A DNA stretch of 8,743 bases, from assembly GCA_004293505.1 (NCBI GenBank), contig RDYY01000147.1, positions 1 through 8,743 on the forward strand, in the 5' to 3' direction. Below are positions 1 to 6,968 of this stretch, one piece after another. Position 1 is the stretch's first letter, and every line of letters begins with the position of its first letter. The notes beneath the pieces were generated by a model. That model was given only the letters and a program-made list of their open reading frames with translations, was not told the DNA's origin and searched no databases. Both the position numbers and the translations under genes were made by a program. This stretch comes from Sphingobacteriia bacterium. GTDB taxonomy: Bacteria > Bacteroidota > Bacteroidia > Chitinophagales > Chitinophagaceae.

Positions 1-386
1 GGTGCAGGTGCTGCAGGTTTTACCGGGGCTGCTTTCACAAGGGATTTGGCAACAGACTTGGCAGGAGCTGCTTTCACGGGGGCTTTGGCCGCAGGCTTGG
101 CAGGAGCTGCTTTTACAGGGGCTTTGGCCGCAGGCTTGGCAGGGGCTGCTTTTACTGGGGCTTTGGCAACAGGCTTGGCAGGGGCTGCTTTTACTGGGGC
201 TTTGGCCGCAGGCTTAGCAGGGGCTGCTTTTACTGGGGCTTTGGCCGCAGGCTTGGCAGGGGCTGCTTTTACTGGGGCTTTGGCCGCAGGCTTAGCAGGG
301 GCTGCTTTTACTGGGGCTTTGGCCGCAGGCTTAGCAGGGGCTTTTTTGGCAACAGCTGCTTTGGCAGCTGGTTTTTTTATGGCCAT
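1..386 (-). CDS. Lys/Ala/Pro-repeat protein, probable DksA/TraR-like zinc-finger protein (N-terminal part only)
   Basis: The reading frame starts at ATG 386 and stays open to the left edge, giving 128 codons with no stop, so the C-terminus is missing. It begins M-A-I-K-K-P-A-A-K and soon becomes repeats of 13 residues (A-K-P-A-A-K-A-P-V-K-A-A-P), very basic, without hydrophobic or aromatic residues, hence an unfolded, histone-H1-like tail that could contact nucleic acid. The last visible units are more degenerate (for example S-L-V-K instead of A-P-V-K). It lies 5 nt after the ileS stop and has a good ribosome binding site, so it is almost certainly co-transcribed and translationally coupled with ileS. 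From memory, many Bacteroidota have a DksA/TraR-type C4 zinc-finger gene directly after ileS, often with such a tail in Chitinophagaceae. That assignment is inference from position and tail, since no zinc-finger residues are in view. A free-standing histone-like or AlgP-like protein is the alternative. Confidence 0.8.
   Translation of the reverse strand, partial: MAIKKPAAKAAVAKKAPAKPAAKAPVKAAPAKPAAKAPVKAAPAKPAAKAPVKAAPAKPAAKAPVKAAPAKPVAKAPVKAAPAKPAAKAPVKAAPAKPAAKAPVKAAPAKSVAKSLVKAAPVKPAAPA
22..333. repeat. 39-bp tandem repeat (minisatellite), about 8 units
   Basis: Units begin at 61, 100, 139, 178, 217, 256 and 295, each exactly 39 bp. A more diverged unit lies at 22-60, and a broken partial unit starts at 334. 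The units at 178-333 differ from each other by about one base, while those towards the left edge carry more changes. The period is 13 codons, so copy-number change keeps the minus-strand frame open. Near-identity at the DNA level, including synonymous positions, points to recent duplication by slippage or recombination rather than only selection on the protein. Confidence 0.95.
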
Positions 387-391
387 GGTGT

Positions 392-3300
392 TTATCCTTT
401 TTGGGTTATCTCCACTTTCAGCAAAGTCTCATTCACTTCAATTTCCGTGCCGCCAACCAGTTCGGGCACAAAATCAATGGAATCTGCCAAAATTTCGCGG
501 CAAATATAGTCGTTAAATTGGTTAATGGAATCCTGCAGGCCGCTGGCAGCTGGAACCCGCACGAATATACGGTCTGTGAGGGCAAATCCAGATTCTTTTC
601 GGATGTTCTGGATCCGGTTCACCAATTCCCGGGCATCACCTTCTCGCCGGAGGTCTTCGGTTAGCTGAATGTCCAAGGCAATGGTCAAAGGACCCTTGGC
701 GGCAACCGACCAGCCCGGAATGTCTTCGGCCACAATGTCAACATCCAACAAACTGATGTCCACTGGGCCTTGGGACAAAGCAAGTGTGTACTGGCCCTCC
801 GTTTCCAATTGCTGAATGGCCGATTGGTCTAGAGCAGCAATGGCTGCTGCCGCTTCTTTCATTTGGGCACCCAATTTGGCCCCTAGGGTTTTGAAATTGG
901 CTTTGATTTTTTTGTGGATCTGGCCATCGCCTGCGGCAATGTATTGGATCTCTTTGATGTTGACCTCGGCTTTGATCAAGTCTTCCATGCTGCTCAAACG
1001 GGCTTGCATGGTGGGATTCAGTACGGGCACCATGATTTTTTGCAAGGGCTGACGCACTTTGATGTTGACTTTTTTGCGCAAAGAAAGGACCAAGGAACAA
1101 GCTTCCTGGGTCAGGTCCATGCGGGCTTCCAAATCGGTATCTATCAGCGCTGGCTGGCTTAGGGGAAACAGGGCATGGTGCACAGACACCGCTGGGTCCC
1201 GACCCGTTGCCGCATTCAGTTTGCGGTAAAGGGCGTCGCTGAAAAAGGGCGAGATGGGCGCCACCAATTTCACCAAGGTTTCCAAACAGGTATAAAGGGT
1301 TTGGTAGGCACTGATTTTATCGGGACCGTATTCTCCTTTCCAAAACCGCCGGCGGCAAAGCCTCACATACCAGTTGGACAATTGCGCATCGGTAAAATGT
1401 TCAATGGCCCTTCCCGCCAATGTGGGCTCATATTGGTCCATGTGGGTTTGCACCGTGGCCACCAAGCTGTTCAGGGCCGATAAAATCCACCGGTCAATCT
1501 CGGGCCTTTCTGCCAAGGGCAGGTCGGCCTCTTGGTAGGTAAACCCATCTACGTTGGCATAGAGGGTAAAAAATTGATAGGTATTGTAAAGGGTACCAAA
1601 AAACTTGCGCTGCACTTCTTGAATGCCCGCGGTATCAAATTTTAAATTGTCCCAAGGCGAAGCATTGGTGACCAAATACCAACGGGTGGCATCGGCCCCA
1701 TACTGGGCAATGGTTTCAAAAGGATTGACCACATTGCCCAAGCGCTTGCTCATCTTGTTGCCGTTCTTGTCCAAGACCAAACCGTTGCTGACCACGGTTT
1801 TGTAGGCTACGGAATCAAAGAGCATAACGGCCAAAGCATGCAGGGTATAGAACCAACCCCTGGTCTGGTCCACGCCTTCGGCAATGAAATCGGCTGGGAA
1901 AGCAGCCCCGGAATCAACCAGGTCTTTGTTGGCAAAAGGATAATGCCATTGGGCATAGGGCATGGCCCCGCTGTCGAACCACACATCAATCAAATCAGGC
2001 ACGCGGTGCATGGGCTGGCCCGATGCACTCACCAACACGATCTCGTCTACATAGGGTTTGTGCAAATCCAAAATGCCTGCGTGCAAATAGTTTTTATTGA
2101 CGTCACTGCCCAACACTTCGTTGGCTTGGCGAATGGCAGCATTCAATGCCTCAATAGAACCAATGCAGACTTCCTCGCTGCCATCGGCCGTGCGCCAGAT
2201 GGGCAAGGGGGTGCCCCAATACCGGCTGCGGCTGAGGTTCCAGTCCACCATGTTTTCCAGCCAATTGCCAAATCGACCTTCACCTGTTGACGCGGGTTTC
2301 CATTGAATGGTTTTGTTCAATTCCACCATGCGGTCTTTGACCGCCGTGGTTTTGATGAACCAAGCATCCAAGGGATAATACAAAATGGGTTTATCGGTAC
2401 GCCAGCAGTGGGGATAACTGTGCTCGTATTTTTCTACTTTGAATGCCCGGTTGTTTTTCTTGAGGTGCACACAGAGGTCCACATTCACGTCTACATAAGC
2501 GGGATCGTCTTTGTAATTCTTCACAAATCGGCCACTGAATTCGCCCAGCCCTGCTACAAATTTTCCTTCACGGTCAACCAAGGTCAAAATGCCCAAACCA
2601 AATTGCTTGCCCATTTTGTAGTCATCGGCACCAAAAGCGGGTGCCGTGTGAACAATACCCGTACCGTCTTCTGTGGTCACAAAATCGCCTGCTACCACTT
2701 GAAAAGGTTGGGCACCCGGACTGTTGGCTTCAATCACCTCCAAATGATTGGCCGGATAGGGCAAGAGTTGTTCGTAGCGTTGTCCCACCAATTGGGATCC
2801 TTTACAAGTGCCCAAGATCTTCCAAGGCAGGACCTTGCTGGCGTCGGAATAGGCAGCAAAATCACCGTTCTCGGCTTCGGGCTTGAAATACTTGCCCAGC
2901 AAAGCTTGGGCCAAGACCACTTGCACGGGCAAATGGGTATAGGGATTAAAAGTTTGTACCAACACATAATCAATGTTGGGGCCCACAGTCAAACCCAAAT
3001 TAGATGGCAAGGTCCAAGGCGTGGTGGTCCAAGCCAAGAAAAAAGTTTCTGCTTCGGCATCGGCGCCAGCAAAAAAACCTTGCAGGGGAACACTGGGCAA
3101 CCATTTGAACATGGCCACGGCCGATGTGTCTTTCACGTCTTTGTAAGTCCCGGGTTGGTTCAATTCGTGTGAGCTCAAACCCGTTCCTGCCGCAGGCGAA
3201 TAGGGCTGGATGCTGACGCTTTCATAGAGCAAACCCTTTTTGTACAATTCGCTCAAAATCCACCACAGGGTTTCAATGTAGTCGTTTTCAAAAGTAACGT

Positions 3301-3748
3301 AGGGATTGTCCAAATCTACCCAGTAGCCCATTTTGCGGGTGATCTCGTCCCATTCTTTTTTGAAACGCAAAACGGCTTCGCGGCATTTTTGGTTATAAGC
3401 TTCTACCGAAATGGTTTTGCCTATGTCTTCTTTGGTGATGCCCAATTCTTTTTCAACCCCCAATTCTACAGGCAATCCGTGGGTATCCCATCCCCCTTTG
3501 CGTTTCACTTGAAACCCTTGCATGGTTTTGTAGCGGCAGACCATGTCTTTCAGGGTCCGGGAAATGACGTGGTGAATGCCCGGCATGCCATTGGCGCTGG
3601 GAGGGCCTTCGTAAAAAACAAAAGGGGGTTTGCCTTCCCGCAAAGAAATGCTGTTCTCAAAAGCCGATTCTTTTGTCCATTGGGTCAACACTTCTCCTTC
3701 AATTTGGGGAAGGTTCAACCCAGAAAATGCCTCGTATGGTGCTCGCAT
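392..3748 (-). CDS. ileS: Isoleucyl-tRNA synthetase, long type with GIHH signature
   Basis: This 1118-residue class I enzyme charges tRNA-Ile with isoleucine in the cytoplasm. The catalytic Rossmann domain carries P-P-S-A-N-G-M-P followed by G57-I58-H59-H60 where most homologues have HxGH. The KMSKS loop is K665-M-S-K-R669. The editing (CP1) domain has the W-T-T-T-P-W-T-L-P-S-N strand (240-250) and the motif H367-T-A-P-A-F-G-A-D-D376, whose His and last Asp correspond to E. coli H333 and D342, so proofreading of mischarged valine should be intact. The C-terminal part contains the anticodon-binding helices (S-N-W-Y-V-R-L-C-R-R-R-F-W). Length and absence of the E. coli-type terminal Cys zinc site fit the eukaryote-like IleRS2 form. 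ATG 3748 gives a normal N-terminus (G-L-N-L-P-Q), though no clear Shine-Dalgarno sequence precedes it. Its 3' end is coupled to the repeat-protein gene. Confidence 0.98.
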   Translation of the reverse strand: MRAPYEAFSGLNLPQIEGEVLTQWTKESAFENSISLREGKPPFVFYEGPPSANGMPGIHHVISRTLKDMVCRYKTMQGFQVKRKGGWDTHGLPVELGVEKELGITKEDIGKTISVEAYNQKCREAVLRFKKEWDEITRKMGYWVDLDNPYVTFENDYIETLWWILSELYKKGLLYESVSIQPYSPAAGTGLSSHELNQPGTYKDVKDTSAVAMFKWLPSVPLQGFFAGADAEAETFFLAWTTTPWTLPSNLGLTVGPNIDYVLVQTFNPYTHLPVQVVLAQALLGKYFKPEAENGDFAAYSDASKVLPWKILGTCKGSQLVGQRYEQLLPYPANHLEVIEANSPGAQPFQVVAGDFVTTEDGTGIVHTAPAFGADDYKMGKQFGLGILTLVDREGKFVAGLGEFSGRFVKNYKDDPAYVDVNVDLCVHLKKNNRAFKVEKYEHSYPHCWRTDKPILYYPLDAWFIKTTAVKDRMVELNKTIQWKPASTGEGRFGNWLENMVDWNLSRSRYWGTPLPIWRTADGSEEVCIGSIEALNAAIRQANEVLGSDVNKNYLHAGILDLHKPYVDEIVLVSASGQPMHRVPDLIDVWFDSGAMPYAQWHYPFANKDLVDSGAAFPADFIAEGVDQTRGWFYTLHALAVMLFDSVAYKTVVSNGLVLDKNGNKMSKRLGNVVNPFETIAQYGADATRWYLVTNASPWDNLKFDTAGIQEVQRKFFGTLYNTYQFFTLYANVDGFTYQEADLPLAERPEIDRWILSALNSLVATVQTHMDQYEPTLAGRAIEHFTDAQLSNWYVRLCRRRFWKGEYGPDKISAYQTLYTCLETLVKLVAPISPFFSDALYRKLNAATGRDPAVSVHHALFPLSQPALIDTDLEARMDLTQEACSLVLSLRKKVNIKVRQPLQKIMVPVLNPTMQARLSSMEDLIKAEVNIKEIQYIAAGDGQIHKKIKANFKTLGAKLGAQMKEAAAAIAALDQSAIQQLETEGQYTLALSQGPVDISLLDVDIVAEDIPGWSVAAKGPLTIALDIQLTEDLRREGDARELVNRIQNIRKESGFALTDRIFVRVPAASGLQDSINQFNDYICREILADSIDFVPELVGGTEIEVNETLLKVEITQKG
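395..399 (-). promoter_or_regulatory. Ribosome binding site of the repeat-protein gene
   Basis: The minus strand reads AAGGA, 8 nt before ATG 386. It lies inside the last sense codons of ileS and directly abuts the ileS TAA (394-392). This decides the ATG at 386 as the start and suggests that ribosomes ending ileS re-initiate on the next gene. Confidence 0.6.
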
Positions 3749-3789
3749 AATACCTAAGGATAGCTGTTCCAGGGGTTAAAAAATGGGCA

Positions 3790-3797
3790 CGAAGGTA
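3790..3797 (-). promoter_or_regulatory. Possible -7 promoter box for ileS
   Basis: The minus strand reads TACCTTCG, one base from the Bacteroidota -7 consensus TAnnTTTG, about 40 nt before the ileS ATG. No convincing TTG -33 element is visible upstream, so this is a weak call. Confidence 0.3.
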
Positions 3798-3821
3798 CGA
3801 ATCCATGCCCAGAAATGGCGC

Positions 3822-3829
3822 TATCTTTA
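3822..3829 (+). promoter_or_regulatory. Possible -7 promoter box for the D-lactate dehydrogenase gene
   Basis: TATCTTTA matches TAnnTTTG at all but the last base and ends 4 nt before ATG 3834. The gene start is well supported by alignment to E. coli LdhA from residue 1, so a real promoter here would give a transcript starting at or very near the A of the ATG. No clear -33 TTG was found. Confidence 0.35.
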
Positions 3830-3833
3830 AAGC

Positions 3834-4826
3834 ATGAAAATGGTTTTCTTCTCGGCCCAGCCTTACGACAAAACATATTTTACCCAATGGAACAACCAAG
3901 GTTTGGACCTGGTATTTTTTGAACCCGCTTTGACCGAACAAACGGTTGAACTGGCCCAAGGTGCGGCAGCTGTATGTGTATTTGTAAACGACATCGTCAA
4001 TCAAGCCGTCCTGGCAAGGTTGGCAGCACTGGGGGTAAAGGTTGTGGCCCTGCGGTGTGCAGGATTCAACCATGTTGACTTGGAAGCAGCCCGTGCCCTG
4101 GGTTTGCGGGTTTGTCGGGTACCCGCTTATTCACCAGAAGCCGTGGCCGAACACAGTTTGGCCCTCCTCCTTACCCTCAACCGAAAAACCCACAAAGCTT
4201 ACAACAGGGTCAGGGAACAAAATTTTTCACTGCATGGCTTGATGGGTCAAAACCTTTACGGCAAAACCATTGGGGTCATTGGAACAGGAAAAATTGGCCA
4301 GGCTTTTTGCAGGATCATGTTGGGCATGGGTTGTCGGGTCATGGCTTTCGACTTGGTGGCCAACACCGCTATGCAAGCTATGGGAGTGGATTACCAACCC
4401 TTGTTGGAAGTACTGAAAGCCGATGTAGTATCCTTGCATTGCCCCTTGAATGAGCAAACCCGCCACCTGATCAATGACCAAACCCTTTTGGGAATGAAGG
4501 ATGGCGCTGTTTTACTGAATACCAGCCGGGGCGGCCTCATTGACACACCTGCAGTGATCCGGGCCCTCAAAAAAGGAAAACTGGGCGCCCTGGGCATTGA
4601 CGTGTATGAACAGGAAGAGAAATTGTTTTTTCGAGACCTGTCCACAGACATCATACAAGACGACGTCTTGCAGCGGCTCTCGGGTTTTCCCAATGTCCTC
4701 ATTACTGCCCACCAAGCATTTTTTACCCACGAAGCCTTGACTGAAATAGCCCAAACCACATTGGAATCGGTGGGGGCCTTGCTCAAAGGCCAGAAAATAA
4801 GAACCGAGGCTGCATTATTGGTATAA
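3834..4826 (+). CDS. ldhA: D-lactate dehydrogenase (LdhA family, D-2-hydroxyacid dehydrogenase)
   Basis: This 330-residue NAD-dependent enzyme would reduce pyruvate to D-lactate, regenerating NAD+ during fermentation. The N-terminus (M-K-M-V-F-F-S-A-Q-P-Y-D-K-T-Y) lines up with E. coli LdhA from residue 1, which fixes the start. The nucleotide-binding glycines are G150-T-G152-K-I-G155, with an acidic residue D173 after the next strand, typical of NAD over NADP preference. Catalytic residues are R232 (N-T-S-R-G-G), E261 (D-V-Y-E-Q-E) and H293 (T-A-H-Q-A-F), each at a constant offset of three from E. coli R235, E264 and H296. The stretch I-I-Q-D-D-V before the catalytic His is specific to the LdhA branch, making other 2-hydroxyacid dehydrogenases less likely. 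It diverges from ileS and is followed after 33 nt by a lipoprotein gene on the same strand. Confidence 0.93.
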   Translation: MKMVFFSAQPYDKTYFTQWNNQGLDLVFFEPALTEQTVELAQGAAAVCVFVNDIVNQAVLARLAALGVKVVALRCAGFNHVDLEAARALGLRVCRVPAYSPEAVAEHSLALLLTLNRKTHKAYNRVREQNFSLHGLMGQNLYGKTIGVIGTGKIGQAFCRIMLGMGCRVMAFDLVANTAMQAMGVDYQPLLEVLKADVVSLHCPLNEQTRHLINDQTLLGMKDGAVLLNTSRGGLIDTPAVIRALKKGKLGALGIDVYEQEEKLFFRDLSTDIIQDDVLQRLSGFPNVLITAHQAFFTHEALTEIAQTTLESVGALLKGQKIRTEAALLV

Positions 4827-4828
4827 AT

Positions 4829-4843
4829 AATATCTGATATTCG
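4829..4843 (+). promoter_or_regulatory. Palindrome and possible -7 box between ldhA and the lipoprotein gene
   Basis: AATATC-T-GATATT (4829-4841) is a perfect 6-bp inverted repeat around one base. Its right half runs into GATATTCG (4836-4843), one or two bases from TAnnTTTG, 16 nt before ATG 4860. A TTG lies at 4818-4820, a little close for a -33 element. It could be a promoter or operator giving the lipoprotein gene its own start, or chance in an AT-rich gap. Confidence 0.22.
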
Positions 4844-4859
4844 TAGTACCTCATTGCCC

Positions 4860-5963
4860 ATGAAGCCCAACACGTCTTTTTTTCGTTCTCTTTTGGTTGT
4901 TTTTTTGGCCCTTGGCTTGTTTTGGTCTTGTTCCAAAGAAGTCAGTTTTGAAAGTGGCCAAGGCAGTGGTGGCAATGCTGGCGGAACCATCACCGATACC
5001 GCGGGCAATTGCCAGCCTGCCACCGTTAAAGGACAGTACAAAGTAGATGCAGCCGTCACCGATTCCAACTATGTGTTGGTTCGGGTAAACTTTACTTCTC
5101 GCGGGACCTACAAAATCTTGTCTGACACCAACAATGGGCTGTGGTTTTTTGATTCTGGTTATGTTTTTTCGAATGGTCCCCAAACCATCAAACTCAGGGC
5201 CAAGGGTACCCCTCTTTTGCCCGGGACAACAGACTATGTTTATAGTTTTGGGGGCAATACTTGTGGGTTCAGTATCACGGCTACTGGTGGGGTAAACAAT
5301 GGCGGCAGCAGCGCCAGTTATTTGCCTACACTGGCGGGCGGAGAGATTGTGTACCAACTGAACCCAGCCGATTCCAGTGATCCCACTCGGCCCAACGATA
5401 GTTTAAAAACCACCATTTCTCCCCTCAGTTTTGACTATCCCAGCCCAACTGATCCCAATCGAAAAACCTATTATAAGTACATTGTTAGTCCTTATACCGA
5501 TACTGGTTTTCGGCACCAATCGGGCAATGATTATTATGCATTGGGTAGGCCAGAATTTGACTATTTCAGCATTTATGATTCGGTCTTTAACAACATCGAA
5601 TACATCTACTTAAAAGACAATGTCAACCCCGGCAGCCCGGGCGCCACTTGGTTCTCCGATTCGGTACAAGTTGGTGTATTAGACAATAATAACAATTGGA
5701 CCTACGGTTTTGCCCGCTTGCGCTTGACCATTACTGCAGCCAATGCCAGTGCCAGTTTCAACAATGTTTTGTACACGGGAGTCATTGTGGTAAAGCGGGA
5801 AATTCAGTTTAGACCCGACCCAGCAGGTACCCCTTGGGTAACCGTCTTTGAAGGGCAACTATCTTATGCCAAGGGCATAGGACTGGTGGAACAACTGTTT
5901 TTTGATCCCGGTGAGACCAATCCCTTTCTGCGCATGACCATTCGGGCTTGGCGCAACCTCTAA
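4860..5963 (+). CDS. Uncharacterised secreted lipoprotein, Chitinophagaceae type
   Basis: The product has 367 residues from ATG 4860; a TTG two codons upstream (4854) is possible but less likely because ATG puts the K-P-N n-region directly before the hydrophobic core. Residues 10-22 form a signal-peptide core ending F-W-S-C24, a lipobox with an unusual Phe at -3. C24 is followed by S-K-E-V-S-F-E, a start common, as I recall, in Chitinophagaceae lipoproteins, so the protein should be lipid-anchored, probably in the outer membrane. After a Gly-rich linker (32-46), residues 50-140 form a beta-rich domain with G-T-Y-K-I and G-P-Q-T-I-K-L-R-A-K-G-T-P, bounded by C51 and C135, which may form a disulfide. 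A second region (about 155-367), rich in Tyr, Asp and Asn and ending F-L-R-M-T-I-R-A-W-R-N-L, I do not recognise. No catalytic motif is apparent. It may be co-transcribed with ldhA, but no functional link is visible. Confidence 0.88.
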   Translation: MKPNTSFFRSLLVVFLALGLFWSCSKEVSFESGQGSGGNAGGTITDTAGNCQPATVKGQYKVDAAVTDSNYVLVRVNFTSRGTYKILSDTNNGLWFFDSGYVFSNGPQTIKLRAKGTPLLPGTTDYVYSFGGNTCGFSITATGGVNNGGSSASYLPTLAGGEIVYQLNPADSSDPTRPNDSLKTTISPLSFDYPSPTDPNRKTYYKYIVSPYTDTGFRHQSGNDYYALGRPEFDYFSIYDSVFNNIEYIYLKDNVNPGSPGATWFSDSVQVGVLDNNNNWTYGFARLRLTITAANASASFNNVLYTGVIVVKREIQFRPDPAGTPWVTVFEGQLSYAKGIGLVEQLFFDPGETNPFLRMTIRAWRNL

Positions 5964-6040
5964 CCTAAACATGGCAAGCCACACCAAGGCCAAACAACAA
6001 TACGTTCAGTAATTGATGGGCCAAGATTGGGTTGGATATG
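5964..6040. other. Convergent intergenic gap, no terminator recognised
   Basis: The 77 bp between the lipoprotein stop and the regulator stop must end both transcripts, but I see no stable hairpin with a following T-run on either strand, only short 4-bp complementarities. Termination here may be Rho-dependent or use a weak structure. Confidence 0.4.
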
Positions 6041-6964
6041 CTAATGCAAGAGTTCACAAGGCTTGATGCCCGTGTGCTTTTTAAAAGCGGCGGAAAAGTG
6101 TGAGATAGAAGAATAACCCAAGAGGGCACTCACATCAGTAACACTTAAGCTTTTTTCATACAGCAAGTATTTGGCGTGTTCCATCCTTTGCTGCTGGTAA
6201 AAATCAAAAATGGTGGTGCCAAAAATTTCTTTAAATCCTTTCTTCAAGTAACATTCGTTCATGGCCACTTTCCGGCTCAATTCCTTGATGGTGATGGGTT
6301 CCCCAATGTGTTGCAACAAGATGTCGCGGGCTTGGTAAATCCGGTCCCTGCCGCCTTCATCGGCCAAAAACTTACAAGCAAATCCCTCTGCTTTTTCATC
6401 CACCAAACAATCCAAGCTATACAAGAGCAATTCATGCACTTTGGCATTCATGAAAATGTTTTCCAAAGCGCCCGTATAACTGTGGTTCAAGAGCGCATCC
6501 AATACATTGCGTTTCTTGAGGCATAAGGGAAATTGCTTGGTAAAAGCGTTGGGGTGCTTAAAAGCCAGTACCTCGTCTTTGCGGTTGCTCAACTTAACGT
6601 TGTGCACAAACTGGTGCAAGAAGGAGGCGGTAAAATGAAAAGTGAAAACGTCTACTGTGGTCTTTTTCCCGCTGCAAAAATTGGTGGGTAATTCCTCGCA
6701 CTGCCCACAAGTTTTTTCTGGACAATAACGGTTACCCGAAATACAATAGCGCAGTTCCAAAAAATTTTCACGTGGCTTGTCTTCGTTAAAATGATAGACC
6801 AACATGCCTGCGTCGTCGTTGATCCAAGGATTGGCAGTGGTGTAACGACGGACTTCATATTGAACCGAATCGGGTATCTTTTGCACTTTCTCGTGCACCA
6901 GGTCCAATTGGGCCAAAACTGCCGCACTCTGCTGGGTCTTCCACATGTCCAAAAGAACTGCCAT
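6041..6964 (-). CDS. AraC-family transcriptional regulator with N-terminal cysteine cluster
   Basis: The product has 307 residues. The C-terminal ~90 residues are a classic AraC/XylS DNA-binding domain with two helix-turn-helix units: about 224-249 (I-T-I-K-E-L-S-R-K-V-A-M-N) and about 272-300 (V-T-D-V-S-A-L-L-G-Y-S-S-I-S-H-F-S-A-A-F-K-K-H-T-G). The N-terminal ~200 residues should sense a signal or dimerise. Within them, residues 74-97 contain five cysteines spaced C-x6-C-x4-C-x2-C-x7-C in the order C74, C81, C86, C89, C97, suggesting a metal, Fe-S or thiol switch site. I recall similar cysteine-containing regulators in other Bacteroidota, function unknown to me. Four further cysteines (C148, C186, C197, C238) are scattered. 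ATG 6964 is the first start; Met7 (6946) is a possible alternative if the -7 box just upstream is real. It is divergent from gyrB and convergent with the lipoprotein gene. Its targets cannot be read from the sequence. Confidence 0.93.
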   Translation of the reverse strand: MAVLLDMWKTQQSAAVLAQLDLVHEKVQKIPDSVQYEVRRYTTANPWINDDAGMLVYHFNEDKPRENFLELRYCISGNRYCPEKTCGQCEELPTNFCSGKKTTVDVFTFHFTASFLHQFVHNVKLSNRKDEVLAFKHPNAFTKQFPLCLKKRNVLDALLNHSYTGALENIFMNAKVHELLLYSLDCLVDEKAEGFACKFLADEGGRDRIYQARDILLQHIGEPITIKELSRKVAMNECYLKKGFKEIFGTTIFDFYQQQRMEHAKYLLYEKSLSVTDVSALLGYSSISHFSAAFKKHTGIKPCELLH

Positions 6965-6968
6965 GGCA

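Noticed and set aside
22..333. Regular repeats considered as a CRISPR array
   Set aside because: Units are contiguous with no unique spacers and keep a 13-codon frame, so this is a protein-coding tandem repeat.
46..516. Plus-strand open frame of 156 codons made of A-A-F-T-G-A-L-A repeats
   Set aside because: It is the complement of the Lys/Ala/Pro repeat and runs into the ileS 3' end. The minus frame has the start, ribosome binding site and operon context, so this frame is a by-product of the 39-bp (multiple of 3) period.
2303..3172. Plus-strand open frame of 289 codons antisense to ileS
   Set aside because: It lies wholly inside the strongly conserved ileS frame, has no recognisable motif and an atypical Gly/His/Phe-rich composition. 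The same applies to 1838-2290.
3749..3833. Search for a T-box or other leader RNA controlling ileS
   Set aside because: The 85-bp divergent gap is too short, and no T-box sequence or terminator/antiterminator pair is visible.
4854..4859. TTG start two codons before the lipoprotein ATG
   Set aside because: ATG 4860 gives a normal signal peptide, and nothing in the sequence favours the extra two codons.
4391..5068. Minus-strand open frame of 225 codons across the ldhA end and lipoprotein start
   Set aside because: It is antisense to two genes with clear protein evidence, and its sequence is Ser/Pro/Lys-rich without domain features.
4851..5357. Minus-strand open frame of 168 codons
   Set aside because: It is antisense to the lipoprotein signal peptide and first domain, with no homology that I recognise.
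6600..6609. Palindrome TTGTGCACAA, resembling part of a DnaA box or an operator
   Set aside because: It lies inside the regulator coding sequence (V-H-N-V region), is single, and does not match TTATNCACA; no origin features accompany it.
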